Below, piece by piece: positions 10,291 through 22,832 of a stretch of 64,000 bases of DNA (positions within the stretch are counted from its first letter, which is position 1; each line of letters starts with the position of its first letter). Position numbers and translations under genes: made by a program. This stretch comes from Buxus sempervirens (lineage: Eukaryota > Streptophyta > Magnoliopsida > Buxales > Buxaceae). A model generated the notes under the pieces. That model was not told where the DNA came from and did no database searches. It saw nothing but the letters and a program-made list of their open reading frames with translations. Location of the stretch: the NCBI GenBank assembly GCA_947561395.2, contig OX387188.1, positions 10,318,061 through 10,382,060 on the forward strand, written 5' to 3'.

Positions 10291-13273
10291 GTACTTCCAG
10301 TTGTGTAGGTAGAGCCAATCTGTATGCTAATGGTCCCACTGTACCCTTAATCTCAAACGGACCTATATATCTTGGAGCCAATTTGCCTTTCTTTCCAAAT
10401 CTCTTGATTCCACGAGATGGTGATATCTTCAGAAATACCCAATCACCAATTTCAAAATGCAAATCTCTTCTTCTGGTATCTGCATAACTCTTCTGACGAC
10501 TCTGGGCTGTAAGCATGTTTCGCCTAATCTGATTCACCTTTTCAATGCTATCTTGTACAATCTGGGGCCCAATGAGTTGTTTTTCACCAACTTCCACCCA
10601 GCACACTGGGGATCTACACGGTCTTCCATAAAGTGCCTCGAATGGTGCCATCTGAATACTCGCCTGATAGCTGTTATTATAGGCAAACTCCACCAATGGT
10701 AGGTGCTGATTCCAACTGCCTCCCCAATCCATAACACAGCATCTCAGCATGTCTTCCAAAGTCTGAATGGTACGCTCATACTGTCCATCTGTCTGAGGAT
10801 GATAACTAGTGCTGAAATTAAGCTTAGTCCCCAAAGCTGCCTGAAATGCAAGCCAAAAGCGTGCTGTGAATCGTGCATCTCTGTCAGACACTATAGAAAC
10901 TGGCACTCCATGAAGTCTCACTATCTCCTTGACGTATAACTCAGCTAAAGACTTCAACGGCTGCGAAGTGCTCATAGGCAAGAAATGTGCGTACTTAGTC
11001 AATCTATCCATTACAACCCAAATAGCATCTTCCTTCTTTGCTGTCAGTGGTAATCCAGATACAAAATCCATAGTTACATGCTCCCACTTCCACTCTGGAA
11101 TAGGAAGTGACTGAAGTAAACCAGGTGGTTTCCGATGCTCGGCCTTCACTTGCTGGCATATCAAACACTTTGCCACATACTCTGCAATCTCTCTCTTCAT
11201 TCCTGACCACCAATAGATTTCCTTTAAGTTCTTGTACATTTTCGTACTTCCTGGGTGAACTGCATACTTCGATCTATGACCCTCTGTCAATATTTTCTCC
11301 TTAATTTCTTCATTAGCTGGAACACAAATACGACCTCTATATCTCAATAGCCCATCTCTATCCGCAAAATCTACAGCTCCCTCAGATCCTCTACTCATCA
11401 TCTCCCTAGTCTGGATCAACTGTGGGTCAATCAATTGTTTCTCCCGAATCAACTGAACCAAATCTGGTTCAATCTGAACACGAGCAACTCGAATTACTCC
11501 ATCCTGTGGCATGCTAAACTCTCCCTGCCAATCTCTGACTGAATCAATCAATCTACACTGGCCCATCATGAAAGCTGCTAAAGTAGCTATTTGACCTTCA
11601 ACTGAACTTTTTCTACTCAAAGCATCCGCCACAACATTTGCCTTACCAGGGTGGTATTGCAAAGTAAACTTGAAATCCTTTAGCAGATCCATCCACCTTC
11701 GCTGCCTCATATTCAAGTCTTTCTGTGAAAACAGATATCTCAAGCTCTTATGATCAGAAAAGATCTCAAACTCTACCCCATAAAGGTAATGCCTCCACAG
11801 CTTCAGTGCAAAGACTATGGCTGCAAGCTCTAAATCGTGGGTAGGGTAGTTCTTCTCATGCGGCCTCAACAATCTCGAAGCATACGCTATAACTCTACCT
11901 TGCTGCATTAGTACACACCCCAAGCCTATCCTAGAAGCATCACAATACACTGCAAATGCCTCATCCATGGATGGCACAATCAAAACTGGTGCAGTAGTCA
12001 ATCTCTGCTTCAGTTCCTGGAAACTCTGCTCACATTTCTCATCCCATTGGAATTTCACTGCCTTCTTGGTTAGATTAGACAAGGGTGCAGCTATACGTGA
12101 AAATCCAGCGATGAATCTCCTGTAGTAACCTGCCATACCAAGGAAACTCCTGACCTCTGTCACTGTAGTAAGCCTAGGCCATTCTGCCACTGCCTTTACC
12201 TTCTCAGGGTCCACAGATATACCCTCTCCTGAGATAATATGACCTAAGAAAGAAATTTGCCTTAGCCAAAACTGACATTTACTAAATTTCCCATACAACT
12301 TGTGGTCTCTCAAAGTGTGCAATACTGCCTTCAAATGCCCTACATGTGCTTCTCGGGTCTTAGAATATACTAGGATGTCATCAATGAACACCACCACAAA
12401 ACTGTCCAAGTATGCATGAAAAATCCTGTTCATGAGGTCCATGAAAACAGCTGGGGTATTGGTCAACCCAAAAGGCATAACCAAGAACTCATAATGCCCA
12501 TAGCGTGTACGAAAAGCTGTCTTCTCTATATCCTCCTCTGCTACTCTCACCTGATGATATCCTGACCTCAAGTCTATCTTGGAGAACCATGATGCTCCTC
12601 CTAACTGGTCAAATAGGTCATCAATCCTAGGCAACGGATACTTGTTCTTCACTGTGACTTCATTCAGTTGCCTATAATCAATACACATCCTCATGCTTCC
12701 ATCCTTCTTCTGGACAAATAGAACTGGAGCGCCCCACGGAGACATACTGGGTCTGATGAAACCTTTTTCCTGGAGCTCACCTAACTGTTTCTTAAGTTCC
12801 TCTTGTTCTGGTTTCGCAAGCCTATAGGGTGGTTTCGAAACTGGAGCCGTACTAGGCATCAACTGTATCCTGAACTCTACTCCTCTAGCAGGTGGTAATC
12901 CAGGTAAATCCTCTGGAAACACATCCGCAAACTCCTGTACAACAGGTACATCGGAGATGACAAGGGTGTCACTCCTAAGCTCCTCTGCTATCACAGATGC
13001 TACCAGACCAATCCTCGACTTCAACCCCTCACATTTGAAACAATGAGTGGTCTGATCTGGCCCTCTAACTATAACCGTACCCGCATAACAATCCAACGTC
13101 ACATGGTGTCTACATAGCCAATCCATCCCCAATATCACATCAAAACCTCCAATGTCTAAGGCAATCAAATCACCAGACAACTCCAATCTACCCAATGTAA
13201 CTTCAAGAAAATCCCCAAAGCTCAAAGCTATCAAATCCCTGAACAACTCAAGATGATTAGATTGGGTTTTCAT
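10283..13273 (-). CDS. pol: Ty3/gypsy pol polyprotein, N-truncated (RT, RNase H, integrase)
   Basis: A 996-residue open frame. Residues about 46-52 (ILGMDWL) are the C-terminal flank of the aspartic protease; the catalytic DSGA is absent. Reverse transcriptase spans about 150-345 with FIDD at 297-299. RNase H follows with D445, E482, D507 and D550. Integrase has its HHCC finger (H666, H673, C703, C706) and D736, D797, E833. The frame ends just before the chromodomain, which lies in another frame. The first 45 residues hold a two-fold 22-residue repeat ([10 protein letters not shown] and [10 protein letters not shown]). The start codon is only the first Met of the open frame; the true start upstream has been lost. 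RT, RNase H and integrase motifs look intact, fitting a young element with structural deletions rather than decay. Confidence 0.95.
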   Translation of the reverse strand: MKTQSNHLELFRDLIALSFGDFLEVTLGRLELSGDLIALDIGGFDVILGMDWLCRHHVTLDCYAGTVIVRGPDQTTHCFKCEGLKSRIGLVASVIAEELRSDTLVISDVPVVQEFADVFPEDLPGLPPARGVEFRIQLMPSTAPVSKPPYRLAKPEQEELKKQLGELQEKGFIRPSMSPWGAPVLFVQKKDGSMRMCIDYRQLNEVTVKNKYPLPRIDDLFDQLGGASWFSKIDLRSGYHQVRVAEEDIEKTAFRTRYGHYEFLVMPFGLTNTPAVFMDLMNRIFHAYLDSFVVVFIDDILVYSKTREAHVGHLKAVLHTLRDHKLYGKFSKCQFWLRQISFLGHIISGEGISVDPEKVKAVAEWPRLTTVTEVRSFLGMAGYYRRFIAGFSRIAAPLSNLTKKAVKFQWDEKCEQSFQELKQRLTTAPVLIVPSMDEAFAVYCDASRIGLGCVLMQQGRVIAYASRLLRPHEKNYPTHDLELAAIVFALKLWRHYLYGVEFEIFSDHKSLRYLFSQKDLNMRQRRWMDLLKDFKFTLQYHPGKANVVADALSRKSSVEGQIATLAAFMMGQCRLIDSVRDWQGEFSMPQDGVIRVARVQIEPDLVQLIREKQLIDPQLIQTREMMSRGSEGAVDFADRDGLLRYRGRICVPANEEIKEKILTEGHRSKYAVHPGSTKMYKNLKEIYWWSGMKREIAEYVAKCLICQQVKAEHRKPPGLLQSLPIPEWKWEHVTMDFVSGLPLTAKKEDAIWVVMDRLTKYAHFLPMSTSQPLKSLAELYVKEIVRLHGVPVSIVSDRDARFTARFWLAFQAALGTKLNFSTSYHPQTDGQYERTIQTLEDMLRCCVMDWGGSWNQHLPLVEFAYNNSYQASIQMAPFEALYGRPCRSPVCWVEVGEKQLIGPQIVQDSIEKVNQIRRNMLTAQSRQKSYADTRRRDLHFEIGDWVFLKISPSRGIKRFGKKGKLAPRYIGPFEIKGTVGPLAYRLALPTQLEVRA

Positions 13274-13849
13274 CCTTTAACTTCCAAAACCACTACGTTT
13301 TCATTACTTTTCCAGATTAACAATCCATGCTCAATAACCTCAGAAATTTAATCGCTTATAATTCCTTGTCCTCAATATCCAATCCCACAAATAAAGTACA
13401 AATATAACTCAGAAGATAAGAGCATGACTTGCTACCCACAATCCCTTAAATACATGTGCACCTTACATGCTTAATCAACCATCATTAATTTCCAACTTTA
13501 GATATAGACATTTAAACCATTAAGATTCTATTACCAACCTCAAACACTCCTCTTACTGTTTATCTCAAAATCAACTGCTTTTCAAGATCTTCAATTTCCT
13601 TCTGAATTGCACTTAATGACTTTACTATAATAATGCAATGCAAATAAGATAATTCTAAATCACAAATAACAAAATATATCATAATAGCTAATTATATAAT
13701 AGAAGAATAAGTAACATACCTTCAGCAGTACCGATTGCAACAAAATCCTTAGAACGAACACTTAACTTAGATTTCCTATTTAAGGGTACTATCTAGCGTA
13801 CTCACAATCCCATTCCCCTAAAGCTGGCTAATCTAAGGTTAGGACCATC
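13274..13849 (-). other. Remnant leader; gag region missing
   Basis: Only 576 bp lie between the pol frame and the primer-binding site, where a full Tekay/Del element carries a gag gene of over 1 kb and the protease start. No zinc knuckle or gag frame is visible in either strand. The sequence is AT-rich leader-like DNA. Confidence 0.8.
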
Positions 13850-13861
13850 GCTCTGATACCA
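13850..13861 (-). other. Primer-binding site, initiator tRNA-Met
   Basis: The minus strand reads TGGTATCAGAGC, complementary to the 3' end of plant initiator tRNA-Met, four bases inside the 5' LTR. It is perfectly preserved. Confidence 0.95.
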
Positions 13862-13865
13862 TCTC

Positions 13866-16224
13866 TGTAACGCCCCGAACCCGGGTCAGTGCAAACCGGC
13901 ACCCGACCCGAACCCGGTTCGCTACTGTAACAACCCAAATTTAGTTCAACAACCAAATCCGAGGTGTTACTGGCCCATATCAATTACAACATCAGTAACA
14001 TACCAGACAAAAGAAAGTAAATCCAATCCATATATTAAACTATCAGAGTTGCGGAAACAAGTATGTGCGGAAGTGTAGATCAAAATCCTCAAACAAGCAT
14101 AAAGCTTGACCATCAGTCAATAGTATCAAAGTCTGGTAAAATGAACGGGTCACTATCTCTCTCTCTCATTTCTCTCTCATACATCAATCCATATAAATGA
14201 TAATAAACCAATCAAAATGCTAAATCTATAACATCAATCCACCTCAGATGAGATCTGGATAATAATAATCCTCCGGCGAATACTCGGCTATCTCTTCCTG
14301 GAAGTCTAAGAGATCCCCCTCTCGCGTATCAGCTGAAAAAAATGGAATAGAAGTAGGGTGAGATACGAATATCTCAGTAGGTAACACATGCATGATTAAA
14401 CAGTTAATATAAGCAAAGTAACATTTCATGCACGATTAAGCAACATCGATAAATCAGGCTCGCATAATCATTTATACCATTCATGAACACAAAACAGTTT
14501 GATAACAGTTCTAGAAATGATTTTCAGCAAGTTTTAATATAAGAACTCAATAGCCAAATCAATAGCATAATCCAAGCATTGCCAGGATGTACTAAGCAGT
14601 CACATCCAACCAATATCCCAATCACATGCATCCCGCACGTGCACAATAAGAATAATAATCATATCAAGTGTTGTGTTTTCAGTGTCATTGTAGGACTCAC
14701 AAAGATAGATAAACCTTTTGAGATGATTCTCAACCAATTGCTATACCACCGTGCGACTTAGGAGCGATGCTACTAATGATACTCAAGCCCCATGCAGCGC
14801 AGCTTAGACAAGAGCCGTAGTCACCGACTTATTGCACACGTACCCATCAAAGTTGGCATGTACCACCAGCATGCAGCACCAGAATCAATACATGGAGGTG
14901 GTTGCTTATCCACATGTACAGGGAATCACCAGCGGCTCACCGGGGTGTCCCTCCAGACATAGGACCTTCCCAGACAAACTAACTTGCAAAGGAAGCGCGT
15001 CGCATATAGGAGTAACTCAACCCAAATGACATATCCCTCAGCTATCTAGCTACGACTATGGATCCATAACCAGCTATGCCCACTAGACTCCAAAATTCCC
15101 TAAAGTATCATAATTCTATAAGGGTTGGTGCCTAGCGGCATATAATGGTTATATCTGTACATTCACTTCATTATTCAGTCATTCGGATTCTGAATTCTCT
15201 TTATAATGTCTTATGATTTATAATGTCATTTAGAAGTGTTTAGATAATCAAAGGGTAGTTAGGCTTTTCAAAAATCACATTTCTCCTTTTCCTTCAAAAC
15301 TTGGCAACTAATGTCCTAAATATCTCCCTAATTTGTTTTTCTGTAAAACAGGGATTTAGGTAGTTTATTTTGGTCTTAAAATACCTTAATTAATCATTAA
15401 AATTGTCTAAAAATAGTTTAGAATTGAATTAGGTTCGAAATTATGAAAAATTGGAAATTCTGCTGAGAGCGCCTGGGATCGCTCCGGGCGGTCATCAGTC
15501 GGCGGTAGTGCAAATTCGAGCGCCCACGGTCCGTCGTCCCGCGGTCCACGGCGTCCTCAAATCTTTAACCAGCGCCTAAGATCGCCGATGAGCGCCTCGC
15601 ACAGTCGAGGTCGGCGGTCTCACCAAATCGAGCAGAAACAGTTCTAAATCACGATTTTTCTCGTCTAAACTCATTCTAATGTATTTATAACATGCTTAGC
15701 TAACTAAATACAACTTTACATATCATAGAAACATGCGTTTGCGATTAAACAGAGATAAATCCGAATTTAAAACCAAAACGGTGTCACCTACCTCTATACG
15801 CTGATTCTTCCTTCTCTATTCTGCACAATGGCGAATCTCCTGCACAGAGAAATCCTCTGGACGATGAACGCACGCCCAGCCCTTCCTTCTTCTTCTCCTT
15901 CTTCTTCCCTTGGTCGCTCGAACAGTCGTCGCTTGCGGCTCTTCAATACGCGCGACAATACATGTATAAGAATTAGGTTAATTCTTTATACATATTTATA
16001 CCCCCTGATCCTATGCATCTCCCATGCAACTCCTCTATACACCTTGCCCAATCAGAATACATACCTCGATATCTCACGATCGGACGGTCAGATCTGCGTC
16101 TAATTCTGGATCTCCGCTAAGTTGATCACCCCCTACAATATTAAAATGTTTCTATCAATCATAACTCTGGGTAATATTATTTACTAATTTAATTTATTAT
16201 TTAAGGGAAATTCGGGGTTTTACA
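13866..16224 (-). repeat. 5' LTR of the gypsy element
   Basis: Same length as the 3' LTR. The minus-strand TATA motif (15,994-16,000) sits below a reversed CCAAT-like ATTGG near 16,050. A putative splice donor (GT at 15,791-15,790) follows about 200 bp downstream, the GC cassette at 15,458-15,633, and the palindrome TATGGATCCATA near 15,057. Confidence 0.97.
15994..16000 (-). promoter_or_regulatory. TATA box of the gypsy 5' LTR
   Basis: The minus strand reads TATAAAT after a G-run, with a further TATAAAG 8 bp on. The position about 230 bp into the LTR suits an RNA start in this family. Assigned from the motif only. Confidence 0.6.
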
Positions 16225-16485
16225 TAGGGCAAGACAAAAAAACATGCATTTTTCTATCTCCCGTCAACTCTCCCTGACTGAAGATCCGGTGGGTTCTTTG
16301 AGTTCCATTCAGAGGAAGAATTTGAAGTTTAGAAGGAAGTCTCAAGTCCAGAGCCATGTTCAGATCTAAGAAGTGGAGACAGATCAGTCTTCTACTAGGG
16401 AAGTTTCACCTACCTAGAATAAGAAAAAGAAGCTATTCCCAAATCTTCCACCTGCTCCCTCTATAATGAATAAGGACGTCTGTCT

Positions 16486-16990
16486 GTGTCTGGAAAGATG
16501 AAGTTTCTTTTTTGGAATTGTCATGGGATTGGTCAATCTATGACTCAATTCCATCTCAAAGACCAAATTTTGAAGTCTAAGCTGAATGTTGTGCTCCTCT
16601 CGGAGACTTTTTCTAGAGTGGTGAAGAAGTTGTCCTTCAAATACTCTTTTGTTTTGCCTTCTAATAATCTTAAAGAAGGTTTTATTATTCTATGGAACAA
16701 TGATGTTAGTCTGCAGATTATTTCAAATACTAAGTGGGCAATTTTGTTACAGATTTCATATAAGTGTATGACCTGGTTGGTTCTTTTGTACATGCAAGCT
16801 CTAAAACAGATGTCCAAATTGAGCAATAAAACTTTATAGAGAATTTGGCGAGAAGTTTTGCATCATTGTGGATGTTGGGTGACTTCAATGCCATGAGAGA
16901 CCCCTCGGAGAAGCATGATGGTCTGCCTTTGAATAGACAGCAGGCAGAGAATTTTCAAAAGTTAATAGATTGATGTGGTTTGATGGAGGC
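16486..16990 (+). pseudogene. LINE-1 ORF2 endonuclease, N-terminal part
   Basis: From the Met at 16,498 the frame reads MKFLFWNCHGIGQ, the N-terminus of plant LINE apurinic-type endonucleases with the catalytic Asn in WNC. A following LLSET supplies the catalytic Glu. The open frame ends at 16,839; LINE-like residues (MLGDFNAM region, around 16,870) continue in another frame until LTR B3 interrupts it at GAGGC. ORF1-tail sequence lies upstream at 16,225-16,485. Confidence 0.85.
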
Positions 16991-19900
16991 TGTAAAACCC
17001 TGGATTTTCCTAAGAATAAAATAAATAATTAAATGATAAATTATGGAGGAAATACTAAGAAAGATAATGGTAGGAGAATTAAAGAGAGATATAAAGGTTA
17101 AAATAGGAATTTAAAGAGGAAGGGTAATTTGGTCATTTTAATTTGTTAAATTCATGAAAAAAATAAGACAATTAGTTATTAAGTCAACAAAGTCAAATAG
17201 ACAAAATCTTTGCTTAGTTGGATGTAAAATAATGAAATTAAGGCTAAAAGGATGGAAAATGGATTTAATGGTAATTATACTAATTAGAGTCCAAAAATTA
17301 GGTATTTTGAGTGAGTAATAAAAGTATAATTACAATTTAAGTTTAGGAATAATATTAAGCACGAAAATTAATTAGGAGATCCTTTAAAAGAGAGTTAAAT
17401 GAGTTAGATTAAGAAGGGTAGAAGAGGGAATACACTAAGTATATTAGAATAAGCTAAACCTAATTAGAGTTGGACTAATAGGGAGGCTATAAAAGAGAGG
17501 TTTAAAGAATGTTTAGGTTTTTGAAAACAAGTTAGAATGAGAGGGAAATTCATGCATAAGTGAGAGGAGCCAAAAATAGAAGGAGAGGAGAGAAAAGAAA
17601 GGAGGAATTAGAAAGAAGAGTAGTTGCAGAGATGGCCAACCAGCCAACTTCGAGAAGCGAGATAGGAAGATCCACCCGTTAGAATGGGTTGAAATTTTAG
17701 GGTTTTGTTCTACTCATGGAGGACTTCAAATTTAACGGTGGAGATTTTAATTGGAGAAGTCTAAAGGGGTGCGGTAGAGCTCCAAAAGCGGGCACAGGCG
17801 AAGTTTCTGAAAATTCTGGGTACATCATAAGGCAAGTAGCAAACACTTGAAACTAGAGGAACTGCATGTTTTCTCATGATTTGGATGATTAATCGTATTG
17901 TTTTGAAGTTGGATTTCATGGGAAAAGTTTATTGTTTATAAAGTATTGTTTTGGTAAATATCTTTCCTTTGAAAATTAAGAAAAGGTTGATCATGATGAG
18001 TTAAACTTATAAAGAATCTTAAAGATAAGTGAAAAGATGATAGGATTAGTTTAGGGTTGTTCCAGAACTAGTTTTGGATGGAAATTAGATGTTTAGAATC
18101 AAAACAGGTAAATAGTATGTATGGGAAGTTCTAAAATTTCCGTAAGTTGAAAAAAACAAGTTATAGCTAGAGCGCTCGATACACCGCTCGAGCGTTTCTT
18201 CAGGCGATAGGCCTTTGAAAAATAACAGAACCTGAAATCTAATAGCTAGAGCAGTCGCCCGAGCAACCCATCGAGCGACTGACTGTCAGAAATTTCTAAA
18301 CTTGGGATTCGTGCCCATATTCAATTTCTAATGATTTTTGTTGGAATTTTAATATTGTAACACCTGTAAATAGGGTAATTTGAGATATAGGAAGTGACGT
18401 ATTTAAATTTGGATAAAAGGATAATTATTTGAACAATGAATGTAATAAGAATCAAAGTAGACTAGTTAAGGTAAACCATAAGTATGCAGACCACTTTCAT
18501 TAGATTCTAAGTATGAACCTAGTCTAACAATTCATAGTAGACCTAACTTAACTTCTGGAAAGAATCAATAACATAACCCACAGGTTTTAGAGATTTAGGG
18601 TATTAGTTGGTAAATAAGGATTTAAAAGTAAAGACTTTAGGATGAACCAAAGTGTAGGATTGAGAGTAAACTTTGAAAGAAATAAAGAATAACCTGAATA
18701 TTGAATTAGGAAGATAAACTAAGTATACTCACACTAACACGACTCAAATCTGAACCTATTATTTAGAAATTGTGTAAACTCTCGTATTTTCTTATTATAT
18801 GATTTGGAACCTTGTTATTCTAAATATCTTTTGGATGAACTTCATGGTTTTGGAAATTATTGTTGGACACAACACTTGGGACATGGTTGTGATTATTGGT
18901 ATGAGGTTTATCACTGAATATTGTGTTTTGAGTTATTCAAGGTTTTGATTGTGAGTTGTGTCTAGTGGGCAATGCTTAGTATGGATCCATAGCTTAGCTA
19001 GGAAGTGAAAGGGAATTGGCTGGTAAGTTATTCTTGTTCGGAACTCTCCAGTATGCGGTCCGTCGTACTAGCAGGTGCGGGCGAAGTAGGCAGCAATCCT
19101 TGACCGCTGCAGGTGTGGCCTGGTCATAAGCTGAGGTTGCTATCGGTAAACAGTTTTGTTTTATTTTTCAGGTTACCATCCGCATGCTTCAATGAGATGA
19201 GATATTGACTTTCACGAGCTTTATATTGGTCATGTTGGTAGGTTACTGGTGACTCGCACATTGGAGCCATGATTTGGCCGTGCTTGAGGATCACTTGTGA
19301 CTTGCACTGGTATTAGATATGTTTGTTGTGGGTCCATTAATCTTTGATCGGATTAGTATGGCCTCCGCGAAAGCGGTACCCATGATTGGATTTTATTTGG
19401 ACTCTGGATTGTACTCGCCAACCCATGCGTGGGTAGTCCGCATTGATGGTTGACGGAGGAGATGATAGTGACTGTATGTACGGGCTCCATCTATCATGTA
19501 AGTCGTGATGTGGCGAACTATGGGGGCAAGAATATTCTTATTAAGTGGTTTCAGTTCACGAGTCCTATTGGTCACACGTGCTTGTTTTGGATTGGTGATT
19601 TGTTATTGTTATATTATCATACTATTGTGGTTTTGGTTTTATCATTCACCTCATGACTAGTATTGTAAAATTATGGACTGTTTTACATCATGCACCTTGC
19701 TACTTGTTGAGATTTATTCTCAATCCGGTTTCACCCCATTTTTCAGGTACTCTTGGCAAGGACGTCAAAGCTTGGGCTAATTGTAGATGGGTAGTTTATA
19801 TAGTTGTAGGTTGTTCATGGAATGGAATTGAAAGCATTGTATATCATGATTGTTGATAAATAAAGAGAATTTAAATTTAAGTTTCTGCATTTACTCTGAT

Positions 19901-20004
19901 TATAAAGTTAGAAAAAGTTTTAAATTGTCCAGTTTCTTTAATTGCTTTGTTTGATTACCATAACACCTCGGGTTTGGGAATGGACCCGGAACCAGGGCGT
20001 TACA
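16991..20004 (+). mobile_element. Solo LTR of family B (B3)
   Basis: Starts TGTAAAACCCTGG and ends GGGCGTTACA (3,014 bp). It is flanked by GAGGC and GAGGT, a 5-bp TSD with one transition, and interrupts the LINE-1 endonuclease. It contains a plus-strand TATA box (TATAAAAG, 17,488-17,495), a purine-rich leader, a putative splice donor near 17,832, two hairpins (18,173-18,194 and 18,252-18,281) and the TATGGATCCATA palindrome near 18,980. The block before the donor aligns with B1 in reverse. Confidence 0.9.
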
Positions 20005-20832
20005 GAGGTTCGACAGAATGGCCCTAAATTTACTTGGTGTAATGGGCAGCAAGGGCAACGGAGAATTTCAGAGAAATTAGATCGTGTTTTCTTCTCTTTA
20101 GATTTATTTGATTTCTTTTCTCATCCTGTGGTGTCTTCGCAACCTATATTTGCTTCTGACACTGCCTGCTTGTTTTGGAATCAATTCATTATAATAAATG
20201 GAGGTCTTGGCCATTCCGTTTTGAGGCTTTTTGGATTCGAGAGTCATCTTATCATGCCACCATCAAAAGTTCCTAGGATCGAAACTGTGGTAGCAGTAGA
20301 AGCATCCTGTTGCGGTCAAAGCTGTCGGCACTATCTTGGGATCTTAGGCAATGGAGCAGAGATGTTGTTGGTGATATAAATAAATGGAAAGCAGAGACAT
20401 GGAGCAAATTACAAAGAATCCAAACTAAGCTAAATATCATACCGCCATTGGTTATTCAAGATCAAGAAAAAAGATTGCAAAAGAAGTATTGCTAAGCCAA
20501 CAAGAGACGCTTTGGTTCCAAAAATCCAGGATATCGTGGCTTAAATAGGGGGATAGCAATACACGATTTTTTTCACAAATCCACCCTATACTGAAGGCAA
20601 AGAAATCAGATTATGCCATTGAAGAATTCAGACAACATGGAATAACTTATAGGAAAGATGTGGACCTATTAGTGGAGAAATATTTCAAGGAGACTTATTC
20701 TTAGGAGAGGCAGTGGAGTGAGATGAAGCTACCTAGTTTAATTCCGAATGTTGTTATTGAGGAACAAAATAATCTATTTTGTCTAATTCTCCTACCTATG
20801 TAGATTTGGGCTACTGTTCAAGGTATGGCGCC
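20005..20832 (+). pseudogene. LINE-1 ORF2, endonuclease end to RT start
   Basis: Reads KFTWCNGQQGQRRISEKLDR, the late endonuclease block, followed by a decayed SDHS motif. It continues through the linker to the region before RT, with frame changes and stops. It ends at the hAT MITE, and the frame resumes on its far side with the PGQDRYQ block of RT. Confidence 0.85.
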
Positions 20833-21285
20833 TAGAGCTGGCAAAAAGTGACCCGACTTGACGGGTCAACCCGAACAAACCCGATTTGAATGGATTTGGG
20901 TTGACCCATATATTAATTGGGTTGGGTGTGGGTTGGGGTTTTCCCAACCCGCCCATAATCGGGTCAACCCGATTATAACCCGGTAACCTGATGGGTTACC
21001 CAATTAAAAAATAAATCGGTAAAAGTGATCCAACACGACCCGATTAACCCCCAATCCTATTATGACCTGAGCCGAACCCGGCACAACCTGACCCGATTAA
21101 GCCACCAACCCTATTCTAATCATATTTTTTGAAAAACAAAAAATAATAATAATCGGGTTGGCGGGTTGAACCCGTTTATTGGCGAGTTGGGTTCAGTTTG
21201 GAGTTTTCCAACCCGTCATTAATCGGGTGCAAACCCAACCCGAACTGATTAACCCCAACCCGATTATGACCCGTTGCCAGCTCTA
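20833..21285. mobile_element. hAT-like MITE
   Basis: 453 bp with terminal inverted repeats TAGAGCTGGCAA and TTGCCAGCTCTA, filled with repeated CCCGA/GGGTT sub-motifs typical of this common plant MITE type. Flanks ATGGCGCC (20,825-20,832) and ATGCCACC (21,286-21,293) agree at 6 of 8 positions and fit an 8-bp hAT target duplication. It lies in LINE-1 just before the RT core. No transposase. Confidence 0.85.
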
Positions 21286-22832
21286 ATGCCACCATTCAAG
21301 TGTCCTGGCCAAGACCGTTACCAAGGGATTTTGTTTCATTCTTTTTGGGATGTAATGGGTCAAGATGTGGTTACTACTGTTCAAGATTTCTTCAGAAGTG
21401 GCAGACTACCTGGCGGCGTCAACCATACATATATTTCGTTAATTCCCAAGACAGAACACCCTTGGAAAATCCAGGAGTTTCGTCCTATTAGTCTTTGTAA
21501 TTTTTATCTACAAAATTATTTCAAAAATCTTGGTTTCCCAAATAATACCTTTGCTCCAAAATATGATATCTCCCCTGCAAGCTGCATTTGTCCCCAATTG
21601 ATCTATCAAAGACAACATAGTGGTGAATCATGAAGTCATGCATCTTTTTCGAAAGAGGAAAAAGCATTCTAAGTCAAGATCAGCTAAGTCGCAAGAGAAA
21701 GGTATGTATGCGCTAAAGTTAAACTTTTCTAAAGCATATGACAGGGTTAATTGGAGTTTCCTTGAGAAGGTATTGTTGGTCTTTGGTTTTAATGTTGGTG
21801 TTACAAATCTAATCATGGTCTATGTAAATTCAGTGTCGTATGGCATTCTTCTTAATGGTTCAGATGTGGGTAATTTTCCGGCAACTAAAGGCCTTTGACA
21901 AGGCAATCCTCTCTCATCGTATCTTTTCATCCTTTGTCAACAAGTTCTTTCCCTCGCCATTAATCACATGGAGAATGACGTTAGGTTCCATAGTATTAAC
22001 CTAAGAAGAGGAGGTATGCCAATCTCACATTTGATGTTTGCAAATGATGTGCTAATTTATGGTTTTACATCTAACAGAGAAGTACATACCATTGTGCAGT
22101 TACTATATAAATATTGTGCAGAAGCTGGGCAACAAATCAATGGTTTGAAATCTTCCTTGCAGTTCAATAACAACACCTCAAGAGCTTATAAAGTGAAGAG
22201 GAGCTTCGATTTAGCAAATACAAATGATATGTCTAGATACCTTGGATTGCCAATTCTTAGCAAAAAAAACCAAGAGCCCGAGACTGTGAAGATCTCCTCT
22301 CTAAAATGAATGTTAGACTCTCGGAGTGGAAGTCCTTACTGCTATCGCAAATGGGAAAATTGGTGCTTGTGCAATCGATGTTAAGTGCTTAGCCTATCCA
22401 CTTCATGAAGTGTTTCTGTTTACCAAAGAAAATTACAGACAAGTTGGATCAGATGGCTAGGTCTTTTTTCTAGAAAAAAGGTGTTCAAAGTAAAGGTTTG
22501 AATACAATTTGTTGGGAGAGAATATTCCTTCCATGGTGAAATGCAGGCTTAAATGTGAAGAGGTCGCATGAGATGAACAAAGCTCTGCTGCTCAAAGCTG
22601 CTTGGAAGCTTGCTACTGATCACCAGGGGTTATGGGCAAAGGCAATGCAGGTTACATATTTTCCAAACTCCAACCTTTGAAAAACTTCTTGCAAATCTAA
22701 TCATTCCTATGGCTGGCAACAAATGAATAGTCTTAAGAAGTGGATTAACCAAGGAAGAGCATGGACGATAGCAAATGGCTGTGGCATTAACATACTGGGA
22801 GATAAATGGATTCACTCTTTGGTGGCTGATTT
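21286..22832 (+). pseudogene. LINE-1 ORF2 reverse transcriptase core
   Basis: Recognisable blocks in order: PGQDRYQ, RPISLCNF, KAYDRVNW, a degraded QGNPLS block and FANDVLIYG. The last corresponds to the catalytic FADD with the first Asp changed to Asn (residues 24-27 of the frame at 21,968). The thumb region and the start of the linker follow with many stops. The copia element interrupts it after GATTT at 22,828-22,832. Confidence 0.9.

Larger units (their letters stand above)
7663..16224 (-). mobile_element. Young Ty3/gypsy element, Tekay/Del-like, gag-less
   Basis: Complete in structure: two 2,359-bp LTRs, primer-binding site, polypurine tract and perfect TSD TAGGG (7,658-7,662 and 16,225-16,229). 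Only two differences between the LTRs were found by eye, both within the first 40 bp, so insertion was very recent. The 3.84-kb internal region holds a pol frame lacking gag and the protease active site, and the chromodomain is out of frame. The chromodomain sequence (DRKEQVLRTKVIPLVKVLW) points to the Tekay/Del chromovirus lineage. It is inserted in LINE-1 ORF1. Having intact cis signals but broken protein genes, it would depend on related elements. Confidence 0.97.

Noticed and set aside
16486..16839. Possible host nuclease gene
   Set aside because: It is the N-terminal part of a LINE endonuclease whose remaining pieces follow on the other side of LTR B3.
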